Below are positions 19,983-34,900 of a stretch of 64,000 nt of DNA, piece after piece. The notes beneath the pieces are model-generated. The model saw only the letters and a program-made list of their open reading frames with translations. It was not told the DNA's origin and ran no database searches. This stretch comes from Amphibalanus amphitrite. Lineage: Eukaryota; Arthropoda; Thecostraca; Balanomorpha; Balanidae. The number at the start of each line of letters is the position of its first letter. Position 1 is the first letter of the stretch. Location: contig NW_024882881.1 in NCBI RefSeq assembly GCF_019059575.1, positions 112,120-176,119 on the forward strand, written 5' to 3'. The translations under genes were made by a program, and so were the position numbers.

Positions 19983-22900
19983 CTGCAGACGGGCGGAGCG
20001 GGGTCAGCTACGGCATACAGAGGGCGTACTACCGACTACAGCAGGCCGTATCTGGCATACGAGCGGCGCCTGGCCGGCGATTGAGAAAAGCAGTGACCCT
20101 GGCAGCTAACAAACTGATGACAGACTATCAACTAGCCTGGCAGCTTTGAGCAAGTAGAGTTAAACTACACTACAGCTGCTTGAGCCTACAGAAGCAAAAG
20201 CATGGATAGCGAATCCAACTAGCATAACAAAGCGCCCAATAGAGTTTGTTTACGTTTCGAAGCATCAGAGTAGAGCACTATAAGAAGGAGCCCTTTGAGT
20301 ACCGCAACTGACCCTGTTCGAAGTTTTCCTTGACGTTGGTCAGCTCCTCGGGGTGGATGAAGTCGAAGCACTGCTTTCCGAGCAGCTCTGGCGGAGAGTA
20401 GCCCACCAGGTTCAGGCAGCGCTGGTCCACGAACGAAAACTTGCCGTCCATGCCGTGACGACTGACGAACTCTGCAGGGACAAACATTCATGTGACGGCG
20501 GTTCTGACAGATACCTGCTGACTGGCAGTTACCCAGCTACTGGTCTAAGTATCGGGTATTTTGACGGCATCAGTTATCATAAGTTGTCCGAGTTACCGAT
20601 AAGCCGGTACGAGGCTTACAGTGATTCCAGGCAATAATAGGATGCAATACAAAATAGTGGCCCATACAAAAGGTACACCGCAAGCACGAGTAAAGCCGCT
20701 GTTTTATATCTTTTGCTAACAACTGACAATGATACACATCGCCGCAGCACAGCGATCAGCATGACCATCGACCACTTATACAGGAACCGCCGCAAAGCCC
20801 TGACCCAGCTCAGGTTCGAGCTCCCCGCCCCGCCGCCGGTAGCAGAAGGGCGCTCACTGACCGTTGCTGTTGTTGGCGTTGGTGAGCTCGCTGGCGCTCG
20901 GTACCGATGTGATCTGCAGCCGGCCGATGGCCACCATGCAGCAGTGCGAGCTGCCCATCACCTCGTCGTCGACGCGCTCCATTTGGATACCTTGGAAGTC
21001 TGACAACATTAGGCAGGTCGAGAGCTCGCTCCGCACCACCCGGCCCGCCGCGCGCCCCGATCGGAACCCGGCCACCCCCTCTCAGAAACGCGTGCAAACA
21101 GATCAAACGGGACGGGACGCATGGAATAATGAGCGGCGCCTCTGATCACAGACGCCGACATTGATCGCATTAGGGCGATCGGCGCTATCAAACGTTCAAG
21201 CAAATTAATACGGATGCGCACGGATACGACATTATAATGATCGAACGGGAAACACATTAATCAGTGTACACAGACATGCAGGCTAAGATAGCACGGAAAA
21301 GGGATGGCGTAGGAAGTGAGGATAAATACAAAAGTTACTCTTCGTGGACGGTACATATGGAGCACATTACCAACTACATAAGTTCTTTTTTCCTTTGTCG
21401 GCACCCATACCAATGCTGTGTTATCACCGGAGTTTACGATATTAGAAAAAAGTGAAATTTTGCGTCCCTTCTCCAATGTAGACGTGTCACAATGCTATCA
21501 CGTTTCCACTGTGCCACTAACCATGGGTGTGGCACCTATCGCCGCATCACCCGAGCAGCTAACCTCGCTAACAAACTGTGGAACCTCCACGACCAGCAGC
21601 CACGTGCAGCGCTCGTGCAATAAAAACCTGCACTTTCACATCGACTGCATGAGCGTTTCAGGCGCGCGCTGCAGCGTTCCGGCCGAGAACCATGGAGGAA
21701 AGGTCAACCATCAGTTCGACAATGGGGAACCTCCCGCTTCCACGAACCAGACAACGAGCCCCGCGAACCTAGCGACTGCCACCATATCCGCAGTCGTGCG
21801 AGAGCGATCTTAGCTTTAGCGCCGAGAGGCAGGAGTTGCCGAAGCGGCAGCGAGGACCCACCCCGGCAGGACACCCACTGACAGCCGCCGCCGCCCGCCG
21901 CGGCGATAGGGGACAGTAAACAACAGGACCGGTCCACCCCTCTCCATCAGTTCGCCGACATGCAATCCAGTGCGGTTCGGTGCCATCCTTTGTTCACGAG
22001 CGCTAATCTTTTAAATTTTGAAGGGAACAATTAAACCGTGTGTTATCGGCGAGGATCTTTGTCGATAACCGGCACATGCTGCCGAGCTCGCGATTTTGCG
22101 CTTCACTAATTTTATTTGGTTTGTGGTGGATTAAATTTGTAGACCCTTAGAATGGATCGGTAAGGACTTAAGTTATTTATTTGGAAAATTGTATGCTACG
22201 TTTTGGTTAAGTTTATTTACGTTATTTGTCTCTGTAAAACGTGCTACGACGTCAAAACAAACACCTGTGACCGAAACGAACAACGAAAACGATACGAAGA
22301 AGCGATTTGAGACAAAGCGACCCGCGTCTGTATGATATTCTTGGTGAGTAGTTGTTTGCGTTATTTTATGTTGTTATTTCTGTTACATTAGGTGACCTGA
22401 TGGCTTATGTGTATGTGTAAGCTTGTGTTTGCTCGAAATTGCGTCTGAATTTAAGTTTTATTTGTTTGTCGTCTTTTGTATTGTCATGATTTTGTTTGTC
22501 CGACAGAAACCGTTGAAATACATGTAGTACGTTCATCGCGTTAGTCAAGAGGACGTGGGGCCGCTACAGTTTCAAGAATATCTGTCCCCGACTGCAGCAT
22601 ATCAGGATAAATCCTCTCTACCGTCACGCGGCCGGTTTGGACAGACGTCTACCCACAGTAAGTGACGAGCTGCTGCAGCTGCAGTTCAAACTTCGACATT
22701 GTGACCTCAGAAAATCCGGACACATGAACTAAGATCGTCTGAGAGACTAGCAGTAAACGTGATTATGCCCGTGCTATGTTGTTACTTGTACTTGGATTAA
22801 GTGAGCAAAGCAAGACATCTATGTTCTAATGTTTTTCATCGCGAAACGTCTGTTTTGAGCTTATATATTCAGGTAAATTTAGCAGGTGAAGCTTGGTGCG

Positions 22901-25900
22901 TTCACCACGGAGCGACCCCACTCTGTCTCGTGTAACTGAACTGTGACTAAGCATCATGGACAATTTGAGAGTTTCGGAATTGCGTGAGCAGTTGCGTCAG
23001 AGAGGTTTGAGTCAAAGGGGTACCAAAAAGACGCTTCTGCACCGGTTACGGACAGCTATGGCCGAGGCAGACACCGACGACGATTCCACTAAGCCGAGAT
23101 CGACAAATTCACTACAGTATTCCACGAACTCTATAAGAAAAGCGGACCGATCTACCGAATCTTTATCTAGCTCTGTTCACTCTGCGCAATCTGGCTCTTG
23201 CATATCGGAATCACTGTTTATCAAGCAAGCCAACAAGGCTGCGAAAAGAGCGGGTTTAGAAGCCAGAATGATGCTTCTTGCTGAGAAGCAGAGATTAACA
23301 GAGGAAACAAGGTTAGCTAGACAGCGGGAGCTCGAACTAGAATTACAACAAGAGAAACTCGACCTGCAGATGCAAATATTGGATTCTGCAGCGCGAGAGA
23401 AAGAATTTGAAAAATTCCAGGTTCACCTCGAAAATAGTACAGCTGTCAATCCATCAATTACTAAGCAGGAGGCGCAAAGGGAAATTCGTCCTACACTTTT
23501 CAGAGAGAATAAAGCTACGGCAGCTAGTATGAGTGAAGATTGTGTAGGTGTCGAGGGCATGGTCTCGAGGGGGCAGAACACTGATGTTGAGGGCAGGTAT
23601 TGTCTGACTGCTACTAAAACTGAATCACCAGCACACAAGCAGACAAGTTTTTGCAGTGAAGCAACAGCCCAGGCATATGACCTAACCACTGTACCCCCTG
23701 ACCTATTCACGCAAATGTTGGGATTAACTGAAAGAAGCACCATTCCGCGAGTGGAAATAGAAAAGTTTGATGGGGAAGTGGCATATTATCGATCTTTTAT
23801 ACGCGCTTTCGAGCACCTCATCTGCAATAAAGTTCAAAGCGATGACGAGAAACTATACTATTTGGAGCAATATACAACAGGCCAGCCTCGAGAGGTTGTT
23901 AGAGGCTGTCTCCATATGCCTGAAGACAAGGGATACAAAGAAGCCAGACGTTTGCTCGAGGCAAGATATGGAAATCAGTATAAAATTGCAGCACGATCAG
24001 TCGATAGAATCTTGAACTGGCCAGCAATCAAGGTGGACGAAATAGACGCCATGGATGACTTTTCTATCGCTCTTCGCACCTGCTACAATTCCATGGCGGG
24101 CATGGTTACAGAAACCTCGGAATTGGATCACCCTAAAACAATACGTAAAATTTTGGAAAAATTTCCGCCGACCATTCAGGACCGTTGGCGTCGGCTTGCT
24201 GAAGATGTTCGTGAACACAAGAACAGAATAGTCACCTTTAAAGATTTAGTAGATTTTGTGGAAAGAGAAGCCAGGATTGCGACAAACCCTTTGTTCGGTC
24301 GCCACCTGTTCCCCGCCACCAGAGGCAAGCCGGAAGGGCAAAGAAGTGGACCAGCGAACCGTTACAGCCTTGCTGCTCATATTGGTCCAGCTAACCACGG
24401 CGGTCAGCCAGTGCCTTGCCTGTGGTGTAAAGCGATGCATCCTCTCGATGAATGCGCCCATTTCGTCCAAAATCCAATGGAGGTGAAAAGGGAGTTTATC
24501 CGAAACAATTCGCTTTGCTTCGGATGCCTGGTCCAAGGTCACGTAGCAAAAAGCTGTACAAATCGTAGTGTATGTCGCGAATGTAAAGGGAAGCATGCTA
24601 CCGCCTTACATTCGCCCCCAGGCGAGGTACAGAGCACACGAAGAACGACGACGTATGAAGCCATAAAAAACGCTAGAGTTGATATTATCAATGAGGCGTC
24701 TTTAGCATCGTGTGGAATGGCGATTGTACCGGTTAAAGTAAGGACCAGGACTGGACACTGTGTGGAAACTTATGCATTCCTAGACAATGGCAGCTCGGCT
24801 TCATTCTGTACTGAATCACTCTGCAAAAGACTACACGTTTCCGACACAAAGCCCATCACATTGAAGCTCACAACTGTTCATTCACATAAGAAAACATTGC
24901 TGAGCAAGAGGATCGACGGACTTATGTTAAGTGACCTGGATGAGAACGAGCATATTCCACTTCCGTCAATCTTCACCCTTAGTTACATACCTGTATCGGA
25001 GGACGATATTCCAACATATCATGACATCAGTAAGTTTCCGTACCTCAGTGATATTGATATGCCCCGCATCAATGCTGGAATAGAGTTAATGATTGGGAAC
25101 AACGTCCCGCAGGCTATGGAACCGTGGGAGGTGCGTCATAGTCAAATGAACGGTCCTTACGCCATACGAACCAAGCTGGGGTGGGTCATCAACGGACCTG
25201 TCAGAGACCTCAGAGCGAACGTAATACACGCGAATGGAACACGCGCCGCGGCGTTCCATCACGGGCTCGATGAGACCTTACAAAATATGTATGAACAAGA
25301 ATTTCCAGAGAAAAATTTTTCCGTCGCAAAGGGGATGTCACATGAAGATCGAAGATGGATGGCAATGGTTCAAGAAAGTTGTAGAGTGAGTGCTGATGGT
25401 CATTACGAGATAGCCTTGCCATTCTGCCAGGCGAATCCCGAGCTCCCAAATAATCTGGAGTTGGCAATAAGAAGACTTGAGGGACTCAAAAGGAAACTTA
25501 TGAAAGATAACCGATTAAGAGAGCACTACACGGCGACTATGACAGATATGCTCTCCAAGGGTTACATAGAAAGGGCACCCGAGCTCGATTCAATGACTAA
25601 AGGTGGGAAGAAATGGTATCTCCCACACCATGGGGTGTATCATCCGCAAAAACCACATAAAGTTCGTATCGTTTTCGACGCGGCAGCTAGCTACAAAGGC
25701 ACGTCCTTGAACGACGCATTGCTACAGGGACCCGACTTAACCAATTCCCTTATCGACGTACTATTACGGTTTCGATGGGCTCCTGTATGCTTTACGGCGG
25801 ACATAGAAGCCATGTTCCATCAAGTACGAGTACCCGATCGCGACAGAGACTTTTTACGGTTTCTCTGGTGGACTGGTGGCGACTTGACTGATCAGCCAGC

Positions 25901-28900
25901 TGAATACAGATTTACTGTACATCCTTTCGGAGCCACATCATCACCGGCGTGCGCCAATTACGCCTTGCGAAGGGCCGCCACTGACCACGGATCACACTTC
26001 AGCGCAGATACTGTGGAGACCATTCTATACAACTTTTACGTTGACGACTGCCTTAAGTCGGTTGAAACAGGTGACGATGGAATCAGGATCGGTCAAGAGC
26101 TGATAGAATTATGCTCACGAGGAGGCTTCAACTTAACAAAGTTTGTCAGTAATTGCAGCGCGCTCTCTCCTCATTTGGACAATGACAAGAGCAATTGTTG
26201 CATTGAATTTGATCAGGAAAGGGGTCTTGCACGGAAGGCTCTTGGAGTAAAATGGTCTCTAGACACTGACAGTTTTAGTTTTTCGGCGGCCATAAAAGAA
26301 AGGCCCATGTCCAAACGCGGTATTCTCGCAATCGTAGGCTCAGTGTATGATCCGTTTGGTTTGATTTCCCCTTACGTTTTAATCGCAAGACATCTATTGC
26401 GAGACCTGTGCAGAATCAAAGTCGGCTGGGATGAATGCATTCCAAAGCCATATCAGAAGCAGTGGGAACAATGGCTAAACGATCTTCTGGTCTTGAACAA
26501 CATTTCCGTTCCTAGGTGTCTGAGGCCACGGTCTTTCAGGAACGCATTTTGCCAGCTCCATCATTTTTCTGACGGTAGTGAACGCGCCTACGGAACTGTC
26601 TCTTATTTCAGAGTTGTCAACGAAGCAGGTGATATTCACTGTGGTTTTGTATTCGGGCGGTCACGATTGGCACCGTTGAAAGGGACGACTATCCCAAGGA
26701 TAGAGCTAGCCGCAGCAACTTTGGCTGTGAAAGTGAACGCTATGATTCAAAGCGCGTTCCAAACCAAAATTGAGTCATGGTTTTGGACCGATAGTACCAC
26801 AGTTTTGCGTTATATTCGAAACGAGAAGACACGTTTTCACACGTTTGTTGCAAACCGACTAGCAGTCATAAGGGAAGGCTCTTCGCCGAACCAGTGGAAG
26901 TATGTTCAAAGTTCCCTGAATCCTGCAGACATTGCTTCACGTGGAGCAAGTGGGAAAGACATCAGTAAGAACCAGGAGTGGTTCTCCGGCCCCGAATTTC
27001 TGTGGAAAGAAAGCCACGAATGGCCTTTGACGCCCAATAATTTGGGGGACATAACAGAAGACATTGAAGTGAAAAGAGAGCGCAAAAAGGAACAGCTTCC
27101 GAATACTGATCTGAGAGCGAACTGCACAAACGTCATTACCGTGCTGGACGTACATCCCGTAGAAACACTTCTTAGTTATTACAGCAGCAGATGGAAAGTG
27201 GTTAGAGCAATAGCTTGGCTATTGAGAGTTCGTCACAGACTATTATGTAAGGAAGCGCCTAGAGCTATGAGAAGAAATTTGAGCATCGAGGAGATGGAAG
27301 CTGGGGAGCGAGAGATAGTGATTCATGAACAAATGGCAAGCTATGCATCGGAAAGGAAACATTTGGCAGCTGGCAGACCTGTTCAACTATCTAGTTCCTT
27401 GCAGAAACTTAATCCAATATTACAAGATGGCTTCGTCGTGGTTGGTGGGCGACTCGAACGTGCCTTGCTACCAGAAACGGCGAAACATCCTATCATCCTC
27501 CCCGCAAGTTCTCGATATGCCACCATGGTCATTCAGGATGTACATGAGCAATTGGGGCATCAAGGACTGTCCCACGTTCTTACCACAGTGAGACAAAAGT
27601 TTTGGATTATACATGGAAATAAAGCTGTGAGAAAGGTTTTGAGTAACTGTCTTCACTGTCGAAGAAGATTTAGTCAGCCAGAGAATCAGAAAATGGCCGA
27701 TTTGCCTATCGATAGGGTTCAGGCGTTGCAACCTCCATTTACAAGTACTGGTGTCGATTGTTTTGGACCATTCTTCGTCAAACGTGGAAGAGGACAAGAA
27801 AAAAGATATGGCATCATTTTTACTTGTTTAGCAATTCGCGCCGTCCATCTTGAGATGGCTGACAATCTCTCGACAGATTCATTTATTTGTGCCTTAAAAA
27901 GATTCATTTCCCGTAGAGGCAATGTGCAGGTGATTCGGTCCGACAACGGCACAAATTTTGTCGGAACAAATAACGAATTGAAAAGGGAATGGAGAAAACT
28001 GCACTCTTCAGACGCAATCTATAACACACTAGCAAAACGAGGAATCGAGTGGATTTTCAACACTCCAGGTGCCTCACATCACGGAGGGGTGTGGGAGAGA
28101 ATGATAAGGTCCACGAGAAGAGTCCTCGAATCCTTGCTCTCATCGCAGTTGCTTACGGACGAGACGCTAAGAACTTTCTTATGCGAAGCGGAAAGTATTA
28201 TCAACAGCCGTCCATTGACTCCTTTAACGATGGACCCCACGGATGCTGAACCGCTCACTCCCAACCATTTACTGTTGCTTGCACCAGGGGGAGATCTGCA
28301 AGCTGGAATTTGGCAAGAAACTGATAATATCAGCATAAGAAGATGGAAACAGGCCAGATATATGACAGAACTTTTCTGGAAGAGGTGGCGAACCGAATAC
28401 CTGCCACTGTTGCAGAGCCGTCCGAGAGCATGGACTCGAAGTAGAGGGAATCTGAAAGAGGGAGACGTTGTACTCCTAGTTGACACAGCAGTACCAAGAG
28501 GGCAGTGGCCCATAGGAAGAGTGCAGACGGTAAAAACGAGTCTAGACGGTCTGGTAAGATCGGTTACGATTCTCTGTCGCGGGACACAGTTGACGAGACC
28601 TATCCAAAAGTTGGTGAAACTACTATCAGAAGACGAAACATCGTAGGACTGATCCGCAGACACATTGCCCATGATGTCTAGTTACATTGTCAGAAATTGT
28701 CAGATGCGGATTGACAATTTAGATATACGGTTGTACACATGGGCATGTTGTATCGCTGCGACGATACAAAGGGGAGGGTGTTATCGGCGAGGATCTTTGT
28801 CGATAACCGGCACATGCTGCCGAGCTCGCGATTTTGCGCTTCACTAATTTTATTTGGTTTGTGGTGGATTAAATTTGTAGACCCTTAGAATGGATCGGTA

Positions 28901-31900
28901 AGGACTTAAGTTATTTATTTGGAAAATTGTATGCTACGTTTTGGTTAAGTTTATTTACGTTATTTGTCTCTGTAAAACGTGCTACGACGTCAAAACAAAC
29001 ACCTGTGACCGAAACGAACAACGAAAACGATACGAAGAAGCGATTTGAGACAAAGCGACCCGCGTCTGTATGATATTCTTGGTGAGTAGTTGTTTGCGTT
29101 ATTTTATGTTGTTATTTCTGTTACATTAGGTGACCTGATGGCTTATGTGTATGTGTAAGCTTGTGTTTGCTCGAAATTGCGTCTGAATTTAAGTTTTATT
29201 TGTTTGTCGTCTTTTGTATTGTCATGATTTTGTTTGTCCGACAGAAACCGTTGAAATACATGTAGTACGTTCATCGCGTTAGTCAAGAGGACGTGGGGCC
29301 GCTACACCGTGCATTCGGACAACATAATGTTTCCATGTTGGAATGAGTCGTTAGCACACCTTAATTTTGATTATGGCGAGATTCCATGCCATTTGGCTAT
29401 CAACTGTTTCATTTTTGACGTTCAAAGGGCCGAGTTCCGGGTAGTGTCGCACCGTGACAAAACAAAGAGGACACAAAATGCAACAGGCCGACTCGTCCAT
29501 AAATAACCACAACTTCATGATAAACATACAACCCGGTAAAATCATGGTCGGATCGGCCCTCGACACAACCACCTGGACCCTGGTGCCCATATCGCCGCGT
29601 ACAAAACACGCATCTGACCGCCTCACAGCTGCTGGTTAACATCGCTCCGCCCCGGGTGACGTCACCGGAGTTTCACGTGAGCGTGTATGACGTCACTGGA
29701 GTTCCAGGGGATCGCCAGTGACGTCAACATTGCCGAATTCAATCCAGCATTAGCGAGGCTGTCACCGGGCCCATTATTGTCCCGCTGTGATTTATGGGCC
29801 GCGGTGAGTCCCCATTCGACACGTCCGGCGCGGCTGGCCCGGTCCCAGGACAGGCTGGTGGGATGGGTGGGTTTGTAGCCTGGTGGGTCACGGGCGCGGA
29901 GGGCAGACACAATGGCTGTCGGTGCGGCCGGCGACGGACAGGTATGCGGAGGTGACGGGCGGACCAGGTCTGACCTCACCCACCACACTCCGCACGGCCT
30001 CCCAGTCGACAGACAGCTACCAGTGGACTGGGGCACAATCCCGATGGACGAGGTCGAGGATCGGTATGGTTCAATAAATAGCACAAGGTGACAAGCTTTC
30101 AAGGCGACAAGGCTAACTAGACGTGCAAAAGCCTGATGAACGACAACCAAACACCAGTACAAATATCTACCTAGTGCCAGTATAACTCAGCTTCAGAGTG
30201 CCCTCAATCCCTTGCTTTTATTTCGCGGTGAGTTCAGTCGTACCCAAGGTATGAAGGTTGGTAGCCTCTGAGTTATGGCGGGTAACTAAGCCAAACAATA
30301 ATCACAACTGTAAACTGAACACCACCATAAAATAACCCAGCGCCCCCTCCCCTGCAGGTGTAGCACCCCTTTCTGCACCCGGCAACGCCCTCCCATCTGA
30401 GCTCAGTACACAGCCAACCACCCGATCCCTATACCACCTCCCTCCCCGGTGGGGAGCAGGGAGGGCGCCGCAGCCGGCGCCCGGCACCCAGTCACATACC
30501 GGTGGGCGGCCAGTTTTTGATGTAGCCCGTGCAGTGGACCACGGCGTAGTTGTTGCCGTCGGTGGCGGCGCCGAGCGAGTTGCGCCCGCGCAGCCGGTTC
30601 AGGTGGGCGGACATCATGTTGTCCGGCTGCACGTTGCCGATCTTCATGCGTGTGATGAAGCCGCGCCGCGAGCCCATGCAGAGTCGCATGGTGGCTGTGG
30701 AAGGGCAGAGGTCAGCGCTGAGCGGTAAAGGAGACCGGTGTAGGCAGATATCATAGTGTGAGAAAGGCGGCACACACTGATATCAGGCAGCGGAGAAGTT
30801 GGTTTGATAAGCCGGGGTGAGATAAATAAGATGGCGTTATTTTTATGTACGTACATTACATTTGAGGTGTGAAATAATTAACTCAAACCCAAATCGGTGC
30901 GTGCATTTATAATGCAGTGTTTGACTAAGAACCCCAGGAGATAGCTGAGCGCATAGCCACTCCAACTTCTTTCAATACCGCTCCATCATTAAGGTGTGTT
31001 TGGATAACGGTAAAAACACCGCAACGGCAACGCCTTCCGCAAAACAGCAAAACGGGGCCACGCAGCCCAGCGGCGCGCTATTTTGTCACGCCACAAGAAC
31101 GGGGAGAGAGCTGAACGGGACAGGCGGTTGGACGGCGGCCACCGGCTGCGGCGGCAGAGGTGTCAGTGGAGCAGACATTCAAAAATATTACAGAGGCGAA
31201 GTCACACTACTATCCTGCAGGGGCGAAGATTTCGGGCAGGGGTGAAGATTTCGGGCGTCCATACTATGGAGATCGTCGGCGATCGTTGAGTAGAGGCTCA
31301 TTGCTCAGCCGTGTCATCGGGTCGGGTCAGGTCGGTCCAGCTCCGGCCCATCATATGCTACCGCCCCAGGTCTCCCGCTAGCACAGTGATCGGTTCCTTG
31401 GGAAGGTCTCCGTCTATCCCCGGTGGCACAGTGTCAGTGATCGGTCCCTGGCGAGGCCTCCAGCCGTTACCAGTGGCACACTAATCGGTCCTTGACCAGG
31501 TCTCTGCACTGTCTTCAGTGGCAGTGATCATTCCTTGGCCAGGTCTCCAGCCGTTTCCAGTGGCACACTGATCGCTCCTCGGCCAGGTTTCCGGTGTCGC
31601 CGGCCGGCTGGCACGACCGGCCGCCATTAGGGGCGGTTTTTGCGGCGGCGTCGCGTCGCGTGCCGTCCGGCCGGCCTGTCCGGTCGGGCGGAGTCATTAG
31701 GGTCGGCCCGCCGGCGGCCGAGTGAGTCGCCTCCCGTGTCCGTCCGTCGAGCCGTCACCGCTCACCGCAGCACCGCCCGGCAACGGATAATTCTGCACCC
31801 GGAGCCCGCTGGGCTTCAACAATGTCTCTTCATGGGGTATTCTTGTACAGGTCATGGAACCGCGGGACAACGGGGGACGAGAGACGGAACCCGGGAGCCG

Positions 31901-34900
31901 AGAGAGTAGAAACCGAAGAGTGGAAAGTAAAAGTGTCTTGGGCGACCCAGAGCAGTGTTTACGGGGCCAGGAGACGGAGGCGCTGGATCAGAAGAACGCA
32001 CTGGTGGAGATTCGTGTGTTCCCATAGGTGGCTACTTGAGATACTGGCTGTGCACTGCGTTTACTCACACTGATGGCCCTCCTTTTTGACGGTGCCCGTC
32101 TTCAGGTCGAGGATGCGACCGGAACCCTGCGTATCCTGGGTGCTCAGCTGTTCACGAACCTGTCAAAGACCACGGGACTCGTCAGATGCGGTCAGACAGC
32201 AGGGCACAGGCGCCCTCCTCGGTACCGCTATTACACCGAGTCTGCGCTATCGCCGCAGAGCTCCCGCCGCCCCCGTGACAGGACAGAGGACACTCGGGCA
32301 CGGGTCTGTCTGACAGCCAACATAACCATCACGCCTTATACGGACCACCGCCACTAGTATCCTGGTCTGAAACCACAATGAACATGCATATTTTACGCCG
32401 CCTGGCGCTCCCCCGCTGATTAACTCGATATCACGCGACCGCTCATTTAAGGTTTCCGAAAATAATGATGCAAATCACTTCATTTACCATAGACGGCAGT
32501 TCGACTGAAAAAGATTCAGTCGGAAACCCAAACAAACACCTTGGGGAGCGTGCCAAGAACTGACACGGTATTCACATTGAAATCATGTTACTTTTGAAGA
32601 CTTTCCCCTGTCGTGCCGTGCCTTTTTCACGTCTGGGGACATCGCTCTCCACACCCTAACTCGCTGTGCCGTACCTTTTTCCCGTCCTCTGAACAGAGCC
32701 GTATCTTTCCAAGTCTTCTTATCCCTACAGCATAGCGCTCCCCACACCCCTTCTCGCCGTACCTTTTCCACATCTTCCGGGTGCAGCTGGTCGTAGATGT
32801 TGGCGCCGAACCAGTCGGCCTGGCTCTGGTTCAGTACCGGCGTCACCGAGTCAGACACGTAGATGATGCTGCCCGTGTCGCAGGCCACGACGAACAGAAA
32901 GCCGTCGGCGGCCTCCAGGATCAGGTGCTTCAGCTCCTGGTCGGTCAGGAACGAGGGCTTGTACGCGCCGTCGGCGGTGGTGTTGCCCGTGCCTGGTGGA
33001 CGAAGGGCGCCGGTCAGAAACGGGTGCGATGCACACAGAAATCGTGTATCATACCGCCAAGATCTAGCTAGAAAAGTCGTAAAAGGGTTAGCGAAAGGCA
33101 AGTGTTAGTTGTGAAGTCAATGGAAAATGATTGGCAAATATGATTGATACAGAATATAATTACGGTGACGGCAACGAGGCGTACCATGCCCCAAGTTTGG
33201 CATAGCAACGAACGGGTTCCAGCAACCATATTCTTGACGACAGGAAAAACTCAGTAAAAATCCAAATGTCGTGAAGTCTGTTCAATAAATCATGTTCCGG
33301 TTTACAGCACGCGCAGACACTCAAAAACATAAAACAAAAGATAGCGGTGGAAAAAATAGCTGAGCAAAATGGTTATTAACCGGCAAAATGGACAAAATGT
33401 ATCTACATAGTGAAACATAAAATACAAAAACTGCAAGTTGTCATGAACAACTTCTGATTCAGTGACTGATATGAGACGGTCAAACAGCTTTTCGTTCACT
33501 GGCTGACATGGGACGGTCGAGTATTTATCAGGACAACAGCAGCGCACATATGCGGTCACATCTCCCTATCGTCGCATGCAACGCAAAGGCCGCAAATCAC
33601 ATACACACAGAACGTGCCTCTTCGGCGGCTGCCTTGTTATGCAAGGCACACTATTCACTCAATGGTGCATAACAGGCCTCAAAACACATCCCAAATTACA
33701 TTGAACACACCACGCGGCTACTATCACAACCACAAAGAAACCAATCACTGATGTTTTCTGACACGTAAGTACAACGCATACAAATTCACAGGGACAAAAA
33801 TACAAGGAAAAGCTGTCAGTACAGCACACTCGTCGATCTAGCCGTCAGTCGCTGTATCACGCCGTTTATCATCACTCAGGGTGACACGCAAGGCGTGCTT
33901 TATGTCGGCACTCAGCCGCCAATATCGACGGCTGAATTTCGGCCGATACCGGACCGGCGTACCAAACAGGTCTTTGGGCCGTGCACGGCTCACACCGGCC
34001 GTTGCACAAGTGTGGCATTGTGACTCGGCCGAAGTCGGGTGCGAGGTTCAGAGCAAGGTCGGCTAGGTGCTGTCCGAGACCCGCGATGAAACTGGGTCAG
34101 CCCCGCTGGTTTCAGCTTCTACTCCTGTCCAGCGAGCGAAGATCGTGAGGGAACGCCTGTGCAGAGCGCACCGCCATCACACAAAGGGGCGGCGCTCCAC
34201 ACACGTATTGCAGCTACACTGTGGCCACCGCGGCTGCCATGGACACTGGACAGCCGGGTGTCCGCTCTGTCCATGTCCCCGTCTGTGTCCGTGCCGGCCG
34301 GCGGCCCGCCCTCCGCCGGCGGACCGCTAGCCGCTGCACGGCGCCGCGCCGGCCGGCCGGCCGGCACCACTTATTACACCGCCGGCACCTGTCGCAATTC
34401 AGCGGCTAATAAGCAGGTAGGGCCGCCGCCGGCCGGCTCAACACGTACGCCGCGTGCACTGCAGGCGGCCCGTTCCGAATTCACGGCCCATAGTCGGCGC
34501 CATCAATTTAGCCGCGCACACTGAGGCCGCCGCCGTTTATGAGCTGACACTGTTTCGGCTTGGCATTTTATGCTTACCCTGAATGAACGTTAGTGTGATC
34601 GCAGCTTACAGTAAATGAATATACGGGTGAGTTATTGATGTGTCCACCACTTTCTAAAACAACTGCCGGAGAGGGGGGAGGGTTTTGTAACGGACTCATG
34701 ACCGCCTTTTGCACGGGTCCACCGCCAGACCCCTCACTAAACAGCTCGTGTTCAGTTGCAGCCGGAGACGGCGGGGTGCGATGGGCCCGGTCGGCCCGCC
34801 GGCTCCAATCTGGACCGCGAGACCCGGCGCCGGTCGGCCGGCCGACCCGACCCCAGCCGCCGTCGGCCGCGCTTGTAATAACTCCAATGATTGTTCCATA

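Larger units (their letters stand above)
22036..29311 (+). mobile_element. BEL/Pao LTR retrotransposon, looks whole, recent
   Basis: Element 22041-29306 (7266 bp) is flanked by the 5-bp direct repeat CCGTG at 22036-22040 and 29307-29311. Two 528-bp LTRs (TG...CA ends) read identical along their full length, so the insertion is young. One long uninterrupted gag-pol frame (22956-28646, 1896 codons) has the BEL/Pao domain order. A purine tract (28768-28778) sits just before the 3' LTR. The element lies in the 9.5-kb tango intron between the exons at 30500 and 20999, in the opposite orientation to tango. No disabling change was noticed; activity is unknown. The primer-binding site was not assigned. 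Confidence 0.97.

Noticed and set aside
19103-20109. Long open frames on both strands across tango's last exon
   Set aside because: They are alternative readings of the GC-rich tail exon; only the frame ending at 19246 matches ARNT.
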